Below, one piece after another: positions 29,185 to 37,275 of a stretch of 64,000 nt of DNA. Made by a program: the position numbers and the translations under genes. Positions within the stretch are counted from its first letter, which is position 1, and every line of letters starts with the position of its first letter. The notes under the pieces are model-generated. The model saw only the letters and a program-made list of their open reading frames with translations. It was not told the DNA's origin and did no database searches. Source of the DNA: Aquimarina aquimarini (GTDB taxonomy: Bacteria; Bacteroidota; Bacteroidia; Flavobacteriales; Flavobacteriaceae); assembly GCF_900299535.1 (NCBI RefSeq), contig NZ_OMKE01000008.1:85288-149287 (forward strand), in the 5' to 3' direction.

Positions 29185-29491
29185 AACTTAAGGAATGGGA
29201 TTTATTCTTGTAGTATAAAAAATTTCGATTCTGTTTTTTTTTCTCAGAAGAAGTGTCTAAAATAGAAGCAACTTTTTTTATCTTATCATTAATCGCCTCA
29301 ATCTTGTCTTCACAGAGGTATTCCCTCTTCTTTTCTACATAAACTTCATCAATCATATCTTTTATTTCCTGTACATCTGTTTCAGACAAATTTGTTTTTT
29401 GAGCATAATCATAAACCATCTTTATCATCATCTCATAAGCCTCATCCAAGGCATTAGGAGTCTCTAAAGATTTTTTTTTGTTTAAAAACAT
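29177..29491 (-). CDS. Hypothetical protein, 104 aa
   Basis: A highly charged, all-helical small protein (Lys/Glu/Asp rich, e.g. LSETDVQEIKDMIDEVY), probably a helical bundle or coiled coil. No signal peptide or TM. It overlaps the next gene by 8 bases. Function unknown. Confidence 0.6.
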   Translation of the reverse strand: MFLNKKKSLETPNALDEAYEMMIKMVYDYAQKTNLSETDVQEIKDMIDEVYVEKKREYLCEDKIEAINDKIKKVASILDTSSEKKKQNRNFLYYKNKSHSLSYE

Positions 29492-29670
29492 AGTTGCTTA
29501 ATTAAACTCGTAGAAAATATTCTGTATGTAAAATAGTAAAATTATTTGTAAATATAAATTACTTTACCATTTACTCATAAAAAAAACTAATATTTATAAG
29601 AATTAACCGAAAAAACCTCAAAACAAACGATTAAATATTATAATTATTTGAAATTCATATTTTATGTTTT

Positions 29671-29907
29671 TCAAGGCTCTCCAATTCTTTCAAAAAGAAA
29701 CCGCACTACTTCGGGACGCAATAGTTTTGTGGTTTTTTTATAACCAAACTGTTGTAGCTCTTTTATATAAGTGTTAATCCATGTAGAAAATGTTTTAGTA
29801 GACACATCATACATAGTCGCCAATTCATATTTATAATACGCTTTGATTTTAACAGGCTCTTCTCCTGCAAAATAGATTCCTTGTGATGTCTTTTTATTTT
29901 GATTCAT
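29671..29907 (-). CDS. Small helix-turn-helix DNA-binding protein
   Basis: A 78-residue protein with an HTH-like pattern: YYKYELATMYDVSTKTFSTW (~residues 25-44), then a second helix and LLRPEVVRFLFERIG. The same pattern (Glu-Leu-Ala, Val-Ser..Thr, then LL-P-EV) appears in the 56-residue protein at 40135-40305, so the two are likely related regulators or excisionase-like factors. Confidence 0.7.
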   Translation of the reverse strand: MNQNKKTSQGIYFAGEEPVKIKAYYKYELATMYDVSTKTFSTWINTYIKELQQFGYKKTTKLLRPEVVRFLFERIGEP

Positions 29908-29919
29908 GTTTCATTTTTT

Positions 29920-30114
29920 TTAAGGAAGAGCAGTAGTTTGATTTTCATATGGAGCTTGAGAAATCAACTCCTCTCCAATTACATTACCCAAAAACCCACC
30001 AATAAGAATAAAGGGATAAGTTTCTTTAGGAGCATATTTTTTAGCAATGATAAATCCTAGCATACTCCCCATCAGTGCCAATCCTGCCTTTTGTGTGTTT
30101 TTGGATATCTTCAT
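29920..30114 (-). CDS. Small membrane protein, 64 aa
   Basis: Two hydrophobic, glycine-rich helices (ALMGSMLGFIIAKKY and YPFILIGGFLGNVIG) joined by a short charged loop. Size and layout would suit a virion membrane protein or a holin, but nothing proves either. It is 3 bases upstream of nothing else: the next gene's start lies 12 bases downstream of its stop. Confidence 0.6.
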   Translation of the reverse strand: MKISKNTQKAGLALMGSMLGFIIAKKYAPKETYPFILIGGFLGNVIGEELISQAPYENQTTALP

Positions 30115-30117
30115 CTC

Positions 30118-30777
30118 CTAGTTCATTTTGTTTAATAGCAACAATCCTGTTGCTGCCAAGACCGATCCCCAGGCAATATTGCTTAGGATTCTTCTTCGCT
30201 CATCTCTAAAATCGACCAAGGTTACAGTAAACCGATTCCCATACCTGCGTTGATGCTCTTTTGATATTTTCATAAAACGTTTAAAATCTTCGGCATTGGC
30301 AAATACCAAACATCCTGCAGAGAAGTTATCTATCACTTTGGTGGTTCCTTGTTTTCTGGCTCTATGGATATTGATCCCAAATCTCCCTGTTTGTTCCACT
30401 CCCGATTCAAACCACTTGAATAATCCTTTACGTGTATAGTTTCTAATAATATCTACAGGCCCTGTTTGTACGAGTGCAGGATATATCCCTCGGTGTAATC
30501 CAATACTATAGGCATCAATATATTGGCCTTTCTTTAAAAAAGCAGTCCCTTTTGGGTGCATAGGATTCTCCAGCCAATACTGCCCTGGATCTGTAGTCGC
30601 TTTAAAAATATGGTACACCCATTTTCCTGTGTCATTGGTATAGAATACATGTATTTCATCATCAAAATTATTACTGCGAACAAATCGACTGCGATACCCA
30701 ACAATATTAAGTCTGTAGGGTTCTCTGTAAATTTTGTATCCTTTTCTTCGTACTATTTGTAGGCTTTTGGCTAACAT
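30118..30777 (-). CDS. L,D-transpeptidase-like / peptidoglycan-active protein with C-terminal TM
   Basis: A 219-residue protein with a His...Ser-x-Gly-Cys pattern: NIHRA with His138 and FSAGCLVF with Cys156. This recalls the YkuD and DUF5675-like folds in which the Cys is catalytic, so a cell-wall cleaving or cross-linking role is likely. A C-terminal TM helix (~199-217) would anchor it to a membrane. The position next to the CHAP-like gene supports a lysis or entry role. Confidence 0.65.
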   Translation of the reverse strand: MLAKSLQIVRRKGYKIYREPYRLNIVGYRSRFVRSNNFDDEIHVFYTNDTGKWVYHIFKATTDPGQYWLENPMHPKGTAFLKKGQYIDAYSIGLHRGIYPALVQTGPVDIIRNYTRKGLFKWFESGVEQTGRFGINIHRARKQGTTKVIDNFSAGCLVFANAEDFKRFMKISKEHQRRYGNRFTVTLVDFRDERRRILSNIAWGSVLAATGLLLLNKMN

Positions 30778-30800
30778 AATGCGTAGATTGTTGCTGGTTT

Positions 30801-31373
30801 TTAATTGAGGGTATCACTGATAAAATCAGAAACTGCCCAAAGCTGTTTTTTAAGTCTTCGTTTGCGATAAACTCCATCCCCTTCACGCGCTCCCGTATCA
30901 TTGGTATTCCCCTCTACAGTAATGACCCATCGTTTTTCCCACTGGTCTATAAACCCTATATGAGCAGGACGATTAAGTGAGCGATACCAGATCATAAATA
31001 CATCTCCTTTTTGTGGGGTTTTCTTTTCAAACTTCCCCCGATGATAAATGCGTTTACTTTTAAGAGCGTAACTAGGAACCCAGCCACTTTGTGGAGCATC
31101 AATTTCTGTATTTTGGTAACACCAACTCACAAAAGCAGCGCACCACGGTAGTGATGGTTCTAAGCCAACACTTTGCAAATACAATTCTACAGATACCCCC
31201 CGATTGGAACCCCCAACTTCTCGAACTCCAATTTGAGAATCATACAATTCTTTTACACAGTGTCGTTTTTCTTCTTCTGTAAGTCTGTACTCATTTATAG
31301 TGTTCTGGCCAATACTGCGACTGCAAATAAGAAAGCAAAGAATATACAGGTAGATAGTTTTAGTTTTTGCCAT
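30801..31373 (-). CDS. Exported CHAP/NlpC-type cysteine peptidase (candidate endolysin)
   Basis: A 190-residue protein with a signal peptide (TIYLYILCFLICSRSIGQ). The CHAP-like domain has catalytic Cys78 in PWCAAFVSWCYQ, His138 in RPAHIGFID, and the EGN motif at ~154-156. This is the layout of phage and TIGR02594-like amidases that cut peptidoglycan. Its signal peptide coding sequence overlaps the 3' end of the upstream membrane protein gene by 79 bases, an arrangement seen in compact lysis cassettes. Confidence 0.85.
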   Translation of the reverse strand: MAKTKTIYLYILCFLICSRSIGQNTINEYRLTEEEKRHCVKELYDSQIGVREVGGSNRGVSVELYLQSVGLEPSLPWCAAFVSWCYQNTEIDAPQSGWVPSYALKSKRIYHRGKFEKKTPQKGDVFMIWYRSLNRPAHIGFIDQWEKRWVITVEGNTNDTGAREGDGVYRKRRLKKQLWAVSDFISDTLN

Positions 31374-31687
31374 GGTGTGATGGTTTTAAAATCATTTCTA
31401 AATTGGTTATCCAGGTAATCTTCAGAGGTAGGCCATATAAGTTTCATCAGGATACGTACAATCCCGTGAAGGATAAAAATTCCGATAATGGCAAAAAGAT
31501 ATACTTGAAATATCCCTGCATCATAGGTTGCAGCAGTAGGATCCATCCATCGAAGAAACACAGCACTATGCACCCATAATATAAGCCCTACTGCCAGAGA
31601 GGACAACTCTCTCCAAACTTTAAAATAACCACAAAGAGGTTTTAGTTTTTCTAAAATTGGTTGTAACCATTCTATTATTTTTCTCAT
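31295..31687 (-). CDS. Three-TM membrane protein (holin-like position)
   Basis: A 130-residue protein with about three TM helices (~residues 27-45, 58-82, 106-128) separated by charged loops. It is encoded immediately before, and overlapping, the exported CHAP enzyme. Size and position suit a holin, but no family motif is visible. Confidence 0.65.
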   Translation of the reverse strand: MRKIIEWLQPILEKLKPLCGYFKVWRELSSLAVGLILWVHSAVFLRWMDPTAATYDAGIFQVYLFAIIGIFILHGIVRILMKLIWPTSEDYLDNQFRNDFKTITPWQKLKLSTCIFFAFLFAVAVLARTL

Positions 31688-31728
31688 TGTTTTGATTTTT
31701 AATTTTACATTTTTATAGTTCTCTCTTT

Positions 31729-32724
31729 CTAAAAAGAGGATAGGTTTTCACTAGGAGCATATACCGTTTCCCCTGATTGTGTTAGAATTCGTGTCATTCC
31801 TCTTCTCATCCCTGTGATATATCCCACCACTGTACCAGGGACTAACTGCGGAACAATAAAGGATCCATCTTCTGTTTGCAATAATGTTGGGGTTTCTGCT
31901 ATGGCCAGATTCCATTCTTGTGTTATCTGATCGGTATTCTTATCAAAAGAGTCCAGATTTCCCATGCCAGGAATAAACCATATTCCTTTTGCATTTTGCT
32001 TCAATCCCATTTTTCTGAATGCTGCCCTGATCTTTACTTTCTCCAGTTGTTTATTTTTGAACGCTACACTCAACAAGGCATTGACAAGGGAGGAAACTCG
32101 TGTTCCCAGAATTCGTACATTTTGAAAAAAAGTACTTACTTGTTGATACTGACTCACTGAGGTAATTTTTTTAAGTCCACTTAATACCCCAAAGAGATTT
32201 TGGCTATTGGCGGCATTGATAATTTCTTTGGCAATCCCTGCTGCAGGAAAGGTAAGATTGGTGGTTTTGCCAACTAAGGTTGTAAAATTACTTTCTGTCA
32301 ATGCGGATGGAAACCCTATGGCTTGCAAAGCGCGCTGAGTTCCTCTACCAAAGACACCGTCTACTTTTCCGTTTTTAAAACTAGTTTCTCTTATAATCAT
32401 GGCAGATTGCCCTCCCTTTTTCAAGAGTGTATTTTGTAGCATTCTGACCAAAGCACCGCTGGTTCCTTTTCGCAAAGGAAACTGGTTACTGGCCACTCTT
32501 GGTAAGGTGGGATTAGCTATAATAGTATCTGGGCTAGTCGTAGTTATAGGTTGTTGAGCAGTTCTGTTTACAGCGGCTCTATTTTTAAGATGGCTATAGA
32601 CTAAATACCCTAGCCCTAATACCAATCCTCCTCCAATCCCATACATAAGTACCGCCTTTTGTGAGAGAGGTTTTGTAGCGACTTTCTTTTTTAAGGGACG
32701 TTTTCTTGTTGTTTTACCTTTCAT
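31729..32724 (-). CDS. Membrane-anchored protein with peptidoglycan-binding domain
   Basis: A 331-residue protein: very basic N-terminus, one TM helix (~residues 24-46), a Thr/Pro-rich linker, then a PG_binding_1-like three-helix domain (FPLRKGTSGALVRMLQ ... VDGVFGRGTQRALQ, ~83-150). A longer helical region follows, then a C-terminal KOW/SH3-like strand set (VVGYITGMRRGMTRIL). Probably a virion or envelope protein that contacts the cell wall. Confidence 0.7.
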   Translation of the reverse strand: MKGKTTRKRPLKKKVATKPLSQKAVLMYGIGGGLVLGLGYLVYSHLKNRAAVNRTAQQPITTTSPDTIIANPTLPRVASNQFPLRKGTSGALVRMLQNTLLKKGGQSAMIIRETSFKNGKVDGVFGRGTQRALQAIGFPSALTESNFTTLVGKTTNLTFPAAGIAKEIINAANSQNLFGVLSGLKKITSVSQYQQVSTFFQNVRILGTRVSSLVNALLSVAFKNKQLEKVKIRAAFRKMGLKQNAKGIWFIPGMGNLDSFDKNTDQITQEWNLAIAETPTLLQTEDGSFIVPQLVPGTVVGYITGMRRGMTRILTQSGETVYAPSENLSSF

Positions 32725-32730
32725 GATGTG

Positions 32731-33153
32731 TTAGCTCTTTAGATTGATAATTTCCTGTGCGATTGCAAATTCCTCACTGGTAAGTTCACTTTTTAGATCG
32801 GCAGAGAGATGACTCCCATATAAATCCCGATATGCACGTGCTACCTTTCTCATCATAGATGCACTAGGGATTTGTTCTATGGTAGTGAATACTGCCTCTT
32901 CATTAGTTCCCCATCCAAAAGAATTGTCATTCTCAAAGGCCATCTTTAGTTGGGTGGCATAATTAGCAGGGTTGCCAGGCTTCAATGCATGGCGTTCCCG
33001 ATGGTTTCGTTTAAAACCACGAACTAGGGAACGAACCAGAAAAAACACTCCAATGGTTAATCCACTAGCGATAAGAATATTGGAAGCCGTAGGGCTAACC
33101 TTGATCTTGGGACGATTTTTTATGGCTTGCATTGCAAGTGTAGGTAGTGCCAT
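32731..33153 (-). CDS. Membrane protein with annexin-like repeat
   Basis: A 140-residue protein with a TM helix (~residues 25-43), a basic stretch, and a single ~60-residue helical unit. That unit reads FGWGTNEEAVFTTIEQI, then MRKVARAYRDLYGSHLSADL and KSELTSEE. This closely follows an annexin repeat, including the GxGTxE calcium-loop pattern and the Ala-Tyr..Leu-Tyr-Gly..Leu..Asp-Leu..Glu-Leu spine. Annexin-like proteins are rare in bacteria; here it may bind membrane or serve a particle. It is packed 6 bases before the peptidoglycan-binding gene. Confidence 0.7.
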   Translation of the reverse strand: MALPTLAMQAIKNRPKIKVSPTASNILIASGLTIGVFFLVRSLVRGFKRNHRERHALKPGNPANYATQLKMAFENDNSFGWGTNEEAVFTTIEQIPSASMMRKVARAYRDLYGSHLSADLKSELTSEEFAIAQEIINLKS

Positions 33154-33155
33154 GA

Positions 33156-33338
33156 CTATTCTTTATTGATTTTCATTTTAACCAGATTGCGGATAAAAGC
33201 ATCTTTTAAAAACAATTGTTCCATTTTGATAATACCTTTCGCTTTAAAGTGGTGGTGTATTGTTTCAAAAGCCTTTTTTACGCGGTGTGCTTCTGTAATA
33301 TCTTTTGCTGTAATGGTAATAGTGATTTGCTCTTCCAT
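33156..33338 (-). CDS. Small hypothetical protein, 60 aa
   Basis: A strand-helix-helix pattern (QITITITAKDITEAHRVKKA). Its stop is 2 bases before the start of the annexin-like gene, which fits the compact operon; the competing plus-strand frame is less protein-like. Function unknown. Confidence 0.55.
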   Translation of the reverse strand: MEEQITITITAKDITEAHRVKKAFETIHHHFKAKGIIKMEQLFLKDAFIRNLVKMKINKE

Positions 33339-33365
33339 ACTGTTTTAATTTATGAGTGGTTAGAA

Positions 33366-34199
33366 TTAATCAGGTGTTTGCTCCTCAGATTCTTTATGTG
33401 CTTGTTTGCTGTTTTGTTGTAGTTGCTCCATGTAATAGCTTATTTTTTTAATCAGTCCATCATCCTGTTTGATCTGTTCCCCTAATTGAACCATCAGCTG
33501 TAAGGCTTGTTCAAATTGTTGTTCTGTAAATACTTCCTGTAGATACTCTATGATTTGTAAGAGGTGGTCTTTTTCTTGGTCTGCTTCGTTAAAGCTATGT
33601 GGGAACCCCAATCTTCCCAGAGTACCCGCGATCCCCTTCATTTGTTTGGGGTATTGCTTGGCTAATCCAGAGATCGCTCCAGGAAGAAGGGTTTTCCCTA
33701 ATTCTACAAATCCCAGCTTTTTGACCAACGCTTCAATTTCTTTTTGCTTCTGCTGGGTTCGTTCTTTGGCATTTTGAAGCTCCTTTTCTAATTGTTTTAT
33801 GTGTTGTTCGCACTGAGCATGTGATTTTTTAAGGCTCTCAAAATCTCTTTTCTGCAATTCTTCCTGCAGTAACGAATGTACTTTATGATGTACCCCATTT
33901 AGAGTTTCCTGAGTACTCTTACTTAATTGTTCGAGTTTCTCCTGAAGTTTTCGATTCTCCAGCGATAGGCGTTGTATGGTAAGCTGATCTTTGACAATAG
34001 TGTTATGAGCTACAGTATCTTGTGTAGCAGGTAGCATTTTGTACTGTTGTTCTTTTACGACCTCTAGTTTTGATTGATTTTTCTCTAATAGATGTTGTAA
34101 ATAAGCACTCTCATTAGTGATTCCAAGTTCCTCCATTTGCCTGTAATGAACTTCTTTTAATCGAGCAGATCCAGGTTTTTTATTTCGTACTTCCATCAT
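33366..34199 (-). CDS. Long coiled-coil protein
   Basis: A 277-residue, Gln/Glu/Lys-rich protein with an N-terminal ~45-residue part resembling a ribbon-helix-helix start (SARLKEVHYRQMEELGI). Heptad-rich coiled coil follows (~50-175), then a helical C-terminal region (~180-260). It could be a scaffold or a DNA-binding dimer. It overlaps the upstream gene by 20 bases, as expected for coupled expression. Confidence 0.65.
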   Translation of the reverse strand: MMEVRNKKPGSARLKEVHYRQMEELGITNESAYLQHLLEKNQSKLEVVKEQQYKMLPATQDTVAHNTIVKDQLTIQRLSLENRKLQEKLEQLSKSTQETLNGVHHKVHSLLQEELQKRDFESLKKSHAQCEQHIKQLEKELQNAKERTQQKQKEIEALVKKLGFVELGKTLLPGAISGLAKQYPKQMKGIAGTLGRLGFPHSFNEADQEKDHLLQIIEYLQEVFTEQQFEQALQLMVQLGEQIKQDDGLIKKISYYMEQLQQNSKQAHKESEEQTPD

Positions 34200-34515
34200 T
34201 TTTAGTTTTTAAGATCACTTGTAAAAAGCGAATACAACGTTGGTATTTTCGGGTATTGATAATTTCAATATGATCTCCGTGTTCATGAGCATTCTCCATA
34301 ATCCCTTGGGTATACCAATTGTCATATCGTCCATAGTCTGATTGTACAATAACTCCCCAATCAATATGAATGACTAGCCAGATTTCATTAGTGGCTTGAA
34401 GCGTAAGAGTCCCATTACTAGGGATGATAAATTCACGATATACCACTCGATAGTTCTCAAATCCTCGTTCTTTTACTCTTCTGTCTGCATATTGCAGTGC
34501 AAATTCCTCATGCAT
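34180..34515 (-). CDS. Small beta-rich protein (candidate particle component)
   Basis: A 111-residue protein, mainly alternating hydrophobic strands (YRVVYREFIIPSNGTLTLQA, EIWLVIHIDWGVIVQ, HIEIINTRKY). The pattern suits a beta-sandwich such as a single jelly roll or a spike domain. It is first of five neighbouring minus-strand genes for small beta proteins. No family recognised. Confidence 0.6.
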   Translation of the reverse strand: MHEEFALQYADRRVKERGFENYRVVYREFIIPSNGTLTLQATNEIWLVIHIDWGVIVQSDYGRYDNWYTQGIMENAHEHGDHIEIINTRKYQRCIRFLQVILKTKNDGSTK

Positions 34516-34561
34516 AAGTCTGGTGTACTGTTTGGTGTTTTACAGGTGTTTGATCTCTTTA

Positions 34562-34867
34562 TTAGCTCACTTTTGAATCCGCAACTATCTTACTAGGTGC
34601 TTCTTCTATTAATACCCATACAGTAACCTGATATGGATATTGTGCTTTGCCGTGATCTTCAAAAGTGGCAGTGATATAGTCTGTATCTCCAGATTCTTCT
34701 ACTGGAGTCACTCGATATTGCGTTGCAATATCAAGGGAGTCTTCTACCATTGGATCAGGGGATAACTGCTGCTCAATCATGGTAGCAAACCGATCCTGAG
34801 CATTCAACTGTATTTCTCTATAGAAAATCCCTCTTTTTTGAAATAGTGATAGTGTTCCTAGTATCAT
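34562..34867 (-). CDS. Small beta-rich protein, 101 aa
   Basis: Starts MILGTLSLFQKRGIFYREI and ends in a long strand YPYQVTVWVLIEEAPS. That C-terminal strand resembles the end of the 130-residue protein at 35457-35849 (YTVSLIVLIEES), which hints at a shared fold. Likely a structural protein of the element; function not proven. Confidence 0.6.
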   Translation of the reverse strand: MILGTLSLFQKRGIFYREIQLNAQDRFATMIEQQLSPDPMVEDSLDIATQYRVTPVEESGDTDYITATFEDHGKAQYPYQVTVWVLIEEAPSKIVADSKVS

Positions 34868-34882
34868 GGTATAGGTCTGTTT

Positions 34883-35419
34883 TTAAGTAGGTGGAAAAAA
34901 AGTAACCAAAGAGAATCCTGTATCTGGGAGTTTACCACTCCACAAATAATAATGCTCAGGAGTACATTGTCCTTCTTGTTTGATCTCTAGAGTAATGGGA
35001 TTTGTTAATGACTGATACATTCCATTATCCAAAAGCACAGGAAAGCGATCTAAAATCGGATGGATATAATACCACCAATGAGTACCAGTAGGACCATTAA
35101 AAAAACCATCAGGTGGATATTGGCTGGTAAAAGTACTTCCACGATTGGTTTGTAAAAAACGGGTGTCTATCATTTCTGAATCTGATATCCCATAATAATA
35201 CCGTGGAGGTAAAGGAAGGTCATTGCATTTGTTATGAATAGTTGAAGTGGTCAGCACTCCTATGACCTTGGCCGTAGTGTATGGAAGCTTTGTCCCCGCG
35301 TTTAAAAATTGATTTTCCCTGTGAATACTAAATTTTATAGGGACAAACTTCCTCCGCACTATAACACCCTGGGGGTCCTTTTTATTGTATTTATCAGTAT
35401 TACACTTCATCTTTTTCAT
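34883..35419 (-). CDS. Hypothetical beta-rich protein, 178 aa
   Basis: A Pro/Tyr/Trp-rich protein without TM or signal (e.g. GTHWWYYIHPILDRFPVLL, then strands at the C-terminus ending FSLVTFFPP). The composition suits a receptor-binding or spike-like protein. No family recognised. It is 37 bases from the next gene in the same operon. Confidence 0.6.
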   Translation of the reverse strand: MKKMKCNTDKYNKKDPQGVIVRRKFVPIKFSIHRENQFLNAGTKLPYTTAKVIGVLTTSTIHNKCNDLPLPPRYYYGISDSEMIDTRFLQTNRGSTFTSQYPPDGFFNGPTGTHWWYYIHPILDRFPVLLDNGMYQSLTNPITLEIKQEGQCTPEHYYLWSGKLPDTGFSLVTFFPPT

Positions 35420-35456
35420 TCTTATGTATTTATTATCAAATCCTTAGCGTTCATTT

Positions 35457-35849
35457 TTATAAAGATTCTTCTATAAGAACAATCAAGCTCACCGTATATC
35501 CTTGTTCAAAACTGGCTAGGGTATGTTCTTTATCTGTAAAGCGTACCTTAACAGAAAGATCCCCTGGAGCTACTTCTCCTAATTCAAAAAACCGTTCTCT
35601 GGGAGGAACACTCAAAGAGGACATCAGTAGTTTACTAGTAAACCCATCAGGAAACAGTTCCTCTCCACCAATCTCAATACGTTGACTTCCTCGATAGTAT
35701 AGTTTACTAGGGTAATCTGAGATCAACTGAAGTCCTTTTACTTTTTTTGTGTATTTAGGAAGTTCCAGATGGGATATTGTTATGCCCTCATTTTCTTTAT
35801 CGACTTTAAAAGAAAAAGTAACCCGAGTCTCTTTTGTCTTACGATCCAT
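35457..35849 (-). CDS. Beta-sandwich-like protein, 130 aa (candidate minor capsid)
   Basis: Predominantly beta: VTFSFKVDKENEGITISHL, KLYYRGSQRIEIGG, a central loop, then GDLSVKVRFTD and the closing strand YTVSLIVLIEESL. This arrangement resembles a jelly-roll or Ig-like sandwich. It is encoded 12 bases after the 207-residue capsid-like protein gene. The role is inferred from position and pattern only. Confidence 0.6.
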   Translation of the reverse strand: MDRKTKETRVTFSFKVDKENEGITISHLELPKYTKKVKGLQLISDYPSKLYYRGSQRIEIGGEELFPDGFTSKLLMSSLSVPPRERFFELGEVAPGDLSVKVRFTDKEHTLASFEQGYTVSLIVLIEESL

Positions 35850-35860
35850 GACTATCTTTT

Positions 35861-36484
35861 TTATGCAGGTACTGTTACAGTTCCTGCCAGTACCACTTTA
35901 ATCAATGCCTTCTCAGGAGCATCAGCCCCTAATTCGATATTAAATTCAAACTCTTCATCATCGCGAATAAACCGTGGACTTTCTAAAAAATAGGTTCCCA
36001 GATTAAGCATGGTATTACCATCAGTGGCAAATTCCTGCATCGGACGCTCATCGATAATGATCTTTTTATTGGCAATCAATGAGAAGACTCCGTTTTGTAA
36101 TCCACTTACTTTTTTGATACTGTCAAAATTGGTATGCTTCATTACCTTTTTCATTTCAGAATCACTTCCAGGAAGATCGCCTTGAATCTCTGCGGCCAGT
36201 AGAATAATTCGATTACAGAGAAACAAGCGGTCTTTCTGAAGCTTGGCCTGAGTGACATTGGTAATGCCGATCTCTTTGGCATCCTGAGTCTCGAACATAT
36301 CGATATTCGCTTTATTACCTGCAAACTTGATGGAGTAATAGGCGGCATCCGCCAGTTGTAAGCGTTCTTCTTTGATACCTCTGGCAATATTGAGCATTGA
36401 AGGATCGTATTTCTTTCCCTGATCTCGAAGAGAGGTATGTACATTAACAATTTCTAAGAATTGTGATCTTGAACTTTTTTTCAT
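35861..36484 (-). CDS. Candidate major capsid-like protein, 207 aa
   Basis: A soluble protein with a helical N-terminal third (SRSQFLEIVNVHTSLRDQG) and a beta-rich remainder. The final strands (LNLGTYFLESPRFIRDDEEF, FNIELGADAP, LIKVVLAGTVTV) look like the closing sheet of a jelly roll. The N-terminal arm plus sandwich layout and mid-operon position among membrane proteins fit a capsid protein of a tailless virus. No sequence family is recognised, so this is a structural guess that a predicted fold could settle. Confidence 0.55.
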   Translation of the reverse strand: MKKSSRSQFLEIVNVHTSLRDQGKKYDPSMLNIARGIKEERLQLADAAYYSIKFAGNKANIDMFETQDAKEIGITNVTQAKLQKDRLFLCNRIILLAAEIQGDLPGSDSEMKKVMKHTNFDSIKKVSGLQNGVFSLIANKKIIIDERPMQEFATDGNTMLNLGTYFLESPRFIRDDEEFEFNIELGADAPEKALIKVVLAGTVTVPA

Positions 36485-36565
36485 CGTATTGATTTTTAGT
36501 GTGTATGTTATTTTATGTAGGAGTGGTTGTTATGATTAGAAAAGTACTCCCCTCCAACTATTGAA

Positions 36566-37177
36566 TTATGCCATCGCATTGAGTTCTGAGATATCATCTA
36601 TTCCATCCAGTTGGTTTATATCGATACCACTCATATCTTCTGTGATCATTTCTCCATCAAAGCCTTCTACATAATCCTGATGAACATCTGCGGTGGGTAC
36701 GGGTTCTCCTGCTTCAATCTTTCGGATGATCTCATCTACCTCACTGGTATCAAAATCTCCTTCATCTACTACCTCAGATCCCATAAAGACCAAAGGTCTA
36801 TCTTCTTCCAGATTTCCCAGAGAAAGTTTCTTTGCCATAGAGGAGGAAAACTTATCGAGATACAATTTTTTACCGATAGCTTTTAGAGAGGTTACAGCTC
36901 TGTCTTTAGCTTCCTCCAGATCATCTTTAATTCCGTCAATGCCATTGGTGGTTTTTGGTTTTCCTCCAAATCCATTAGAGAATGCTATGCCCACTCCTGC
37001 AGAAGTAAGCCAGTCTTTACCATAGTAAGCACCCCCAAATATGGTCAGCGCGCCAATAATCAAGGAGTGCCTTCCTATGGCAGATCCAGCAACCATACCC
37101 AATACTCCTGTACTCAGATGTTTGCCGACTTCTAAAAAGCTGTTTTTTGCGTTTGCTGTTTTTTTCATAATTATCAA
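36566..37177 (-). CDS. Glycine-rich membrane protein with acidic C-terminus
   Basis: A 203-residue protein (Met4 is an alternative start). Small-residue-rich hydrophobic helices lie at ~residues 22-42 and 44-70 (LGMVAGSAIG, IIGALTIFGGAYYG, TSAGVGIAFSNGFGG). The rest is soluble and strongly acidic (VVDEGDFDTSEVDEIIRKIE, ending ISELNAMA). Looks like a membrane-embedded structural protein that exposes an acidic face. Family unknown. Confidence 0.65.
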   Translation of the reverse strand: MIIMKKTANAKNSFLEVGKHLSTGVLGMVAGSAIGRHSLIIGALTIFGGAYYGKDWLTSAGVGIAFSNGFGGKPKTTNGIDGIKDDLEEAKDRAVTSLKAIGKKLYLDKFSSSMAKKLSLGNLEEDRPLVFMGSEVVDEGDFDTSEVDEIIRKIEAGEPVPTADVHQDYVEGFDGEMITEDMSGIDINQLDGIDDISELNAMA

Positions 37178-37275
37178 TTAAGCCCAAGAACATTATAGGG
37201 CAGTTATACTATTGTTTAATTTGTTGGTATGCTTTGGTTTGTTGTAGGGTCTCTTTTTTGAGATACGCTATCATT

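Noticed and set aside
30707..30901. Minus-strand 64-codon frame
   Set aside because: Out-of-frame shadow across the end of the CHAP gene and the start of the next gene.
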